Below are positions 62,550 through 64,000 of a stretch of DNA of 64,000 bases, one piece after another. Source of the stretch: Afifella marina DSM 2698 (lineage in GTDB: Bacteria > Pseudomonadota > Alphaproteobacteria > Rhizobiales > Afifellaceae); contig NZ_FMVW01000010.1 of the NCBI RefSeq assembly GCF_900102695.1, positions 54,602-118,601 of the forward strand. Reading direction: 5' to 3'. Each line of letters starts with the position of its first letter. The stretch's first letter is position 1. A program made the translations under genes and the position numbers. The notes under the pieces were generated by a model. The model saw only the letters and a program-made list of their open reading frames with translations. It made no database searches and was not told the origin of the DNA.

Positions 62550-63614
62550 ATGACACGTTTGCTGGTCTCGCTCCTACTTACGGCCGGGCTAGGCACTGCG
62601 GCCTATGCTGCGGACGACCAGAAATTGATCGAAGATGCCAATGGCTTCTTCGATCCAATCCCGACAATGGTGCAGGCCCCCGAAAATAACGCCATCACCC
62701 GCGAGAAGGTCGAACTCGGCAAAATGCTGTATTTCGATCCGCGGCTGTCTTCTTCTCACCTTTTGAGCTGCAACACCTGCCACAATCTCGGCCTTGCGGG
62801 GACGGATCTGCAGCCGACCTCTGTCGGACATGGCTGGCAGCGCGGCCCCCGCAACGCGCCGACGGTCCTCAATTCCGTCTTCAACATCGCCCAGTTCTGG
62901 GACGGACGGGCGGCAGACCTGAAAGCGCAAGCCGTCGGGCCGATGCAGGCGGCGGTTGAAATGAACTCCACGCCCGATGAGGTGGTTGCGGTTCTGAACA
63001 GCATGCCCGAGTACAAGGAGCGCTTCGACGTCGTGTTTTCGGGCGACGAGGATCCGGTCACTCTCGACAACGTCGCGAAGGCCATCGAGGCCTTTGAAGT
63101 GACGTTGGTGACGCCGGCTTCCCGCTTCGACCAATTCCTGGACGGCAACGCGAATGCCCTGAACGACAAAGAGAAGCACGGGCTCTCCTTGTTTATGGAA
63201 AAGGGCTGCGTGTCCTGCCATTCCGGCGTGAATGTCGGCGGTCAGGACTATTTCCCGTTCGGCGTCGTGGAGAAACCCGGTGCCGACATCCTTCCGCCGG
63301 ACGACAAGGGCCGCTTTGCGGTGACGCATACGGCGACGGATGAATATGTCTTCCGTGCTGGCACCTTGCGGAATATCGCGCTGACCGCGCCCTATTTCCA
63401 CAGTGGCCAGGTCTGGAGCCTGCGTCAGGCGGTGCAGGTGATGGCGACGGCCCAGCTTGGAACCGAGCTCACCGAGGACGAAGTCGATTCCATGGTGGCG
63501 TTCCTGCACACGCTGACGGGCGAGCAGCCGCAGGTCGATTATCCGATCCTGCCGGCGAGCACGGACGAGACCCCGCGTCCGGTGCTGACCGTTCCGGGAC
63601 AGGAAAACAACTGA
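62550..63614 (+). CDS. Di-heme cytochrome c peroxidase
   Basis: 354-residue periplasmic peroxidase of the CcpA/MauG family that reduces H2O2 with electrons from cytochrome c. A Sec signal ends at about residue 21 (GTAAYAAD). The two heme c sites are CNTCH (about residue 72) and CVSCH (about residue 221); FFDPIPTM, RNAPTVLNSVF and FRAGTLRNIALTAPYFHSG are conserved. The ATG at 62550 is preceded by GGAGAG. An FNR-like box upstream fits induction at low oxygen. Confidence 0.94.
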   Translation: MTRLLVSLLLTAGLGTAAYAADDQKLIEDANGFFDPIPTMVQAPENNAITREKVELGKMLYFDPRLSSSHLLSCNTCHNLGLAGTDLQPTSVGHGWQRGPRNAPTVLNSVFNIAQFWDGRAADLKAQAVGPMQAAVEMNSTPDEVVAVLNSMPEYKERFDVVFSGDEDPVTLDNVAKAIEAFEVTLVTPASRFDQFLDGNANALNDKEKHGLSLFMEKGCVSCHSGVNVGGQDYFPFGVVEKPGADILPPDDKGRFAVTHTATDEYVFRAGTLRNIALTAPYFHSGQVWSLRQAVQVMATAQLGTELTEDEVDSMVAFLHTLTGEQPQVDYPILPASTDETPRPVLTVPGQENN

Positions 63615-63655
63615 GCCAAACGTTTTCCGAAAGGCCCAACCCTGGGTATATGAGC

Positions 63656-63718
63656 GAAGGGCCGCGTGAGCGGCCCTTCAGACTGCTGACAAAGCCCTGG
63701 CGTGAGCCGGGGCTTTTT
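63656..63718 (+). terminator. Two hairpins, the second an intrinsic terminator
   Basis: GAAGGGCCGC-GTGA-GCGGCCCTTC (63656-63679) is a perfect ten-pair stem. AAAGCCCTGGC-GTGA-GCCGGGGCTTT (63691-63716) has eleven pairs with one G-T and is followed by TT, giving a T5 end, so it is a standard intrinsic terminator. Both have a GTGA (GNRA) loop. They separate the peroxidase gene from the insertion sequence. Confidence 0.8.
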
Positions 63719-63731
63719 GATTCAGTGGGCC

Positions 63732-64000
63732 ATGTTGAAGAGCCCGGCCCCTGAGCAGACTGCGATCGAGATGGTGACACTCGATCAATTGGTTCCCAAG
63801 GATCACCTGCTTCGCAAGATCGACGCGGTGATCGACTTCTCGTTCATCCATGACCGGGTTGCGGGGCTCTACTGTCCGGATAATGGCCGCCCGGCGCTCG
63901 ATCCGACCTTGATGTTCAAGGCGCTGTTCCTGGGCTATCTCTTCGGCATCCGCTCTGAGCGCCAGTTGGTGCGCGAGATCGAGGTGAATGTCGCCTATCG
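63732..64000 (+). mobile_element. IS1182-like transposase, 5' part, cut by window edge
   Basis: The frame from ATG 63732 runs open to the window end (89 codons) and reads like the N-terminal domain of IS1182/IS5-superfamily transposases, with LVPKDHLLRKIDAVIDFSF, RPALDPTLMFKALFLGYLFG and IRSERQLVREIEVNVAYR. The catalytic DDE domain lies outside. The left inverted repeat could not be defined; it should lie between the terminator at 63691-63718 and the ATG or inside that hairpin. Whether the copy is intact is unknown. Confidence 0.85.

Noticed and set aside
1..64000. CRISPR arrays, prophage genes, rRNA, replication origin
   Set aside because: No regularly spaced direct repeats, phage structural genes, rRNA sequence or DnaA-box cluster were seen; the leader array at 1960-2271 is hairpin-based and not a CRISPR.

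Overview
The window comes from an alphaproteobacterium, most likely of the order Hyphomicrobiales (Rhizobiales). The support is a PopZ-type pole organiser (DUF2497) next to valS, the aerobic CobN/CobO/CobW/CobQ cobalamin route, an ExoR-like Sel1 protein, the core order serS-surE-pcm-nlpD-yajC-secD-secF, and high GC with many ATGA or GTGA start/stop overlaps. The species cannot be named from the sequence alone.

Region 1 (1-15.1 kb) is a specialised malonate catabolism island. After a partial cysteine synthase and a HutP-like putative RNA-binding regulator comes a roughly 1.1 kb non-coding stretch. It holds a TATAAT element and a striking array of short GC hairpins, in which four of five are followed after exactly two bases by GTGA. 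Then comes a biotin-dependent, presumably Na+-pumping malonate decarboxylase operon in the order known from Malonomonas rubra: madG, madB, madA, madE, madC, madD, madH, madK, madF, madL, madM. Two insertions are an unrecognised 37-residue membrane microprotein between madG and madB, and a biotin ligase between madB and madA. The biotin ECF transporter bioMNY follows directly, so the island carries enzyme, prosthetic-group synthesis, acetate activation, malonate uptake, biotin uptake and biotin attachment. The strongest candidate for an undescribed system is a HutP-family protein acting on the hairpin/GTGA leader of the mad operon. This is inference and untested.

Region 2 (15.1-28.6 kb) has an azlCD-type amino-acid exporter, tRNA-Asn, a small PGPGW-like membrane protein, and a cobalamin riboswitch preceding cobU(P)-cobW-cobN-cobO-cobQ. 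On the opposite strand are cobC-cobD and a secreted protein of unknown function. tRNA-Cys follows.

Region 3 (28.7-43.7 kb) holds an isoaspartate-methyltransferase-like protein, a TolC-type outer-membrane protein, PopZ, valS, ilvD overlapping an ExoR-like Sel1 protein, a copper-delivery trio (DUF2946, PCuAC, SCO1), xthA, an ErpA/IscA-like protein, a dGTPase-like protein and argS.

Region 4 (43.8-64 kb) is a conserved housekeeping block: SPOR protein, nagZ, scpA, scpB, tatABC, serS, surE, pcm, an NlpD-like LytM factor with lost zinc ligands, a DUF815 ATPase, yajC-secD-secF, bacterial relatives of two mitochondrial complex I assembly factors (NDUFAF3 and NDUFAF6), trmFO and a cation diffusion facilitator. 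It ends with a di-heme cytochrome c peroxidase behind an FNR/FixK-like box, and then the start of an IS1182-like transposase cut by the window edge.
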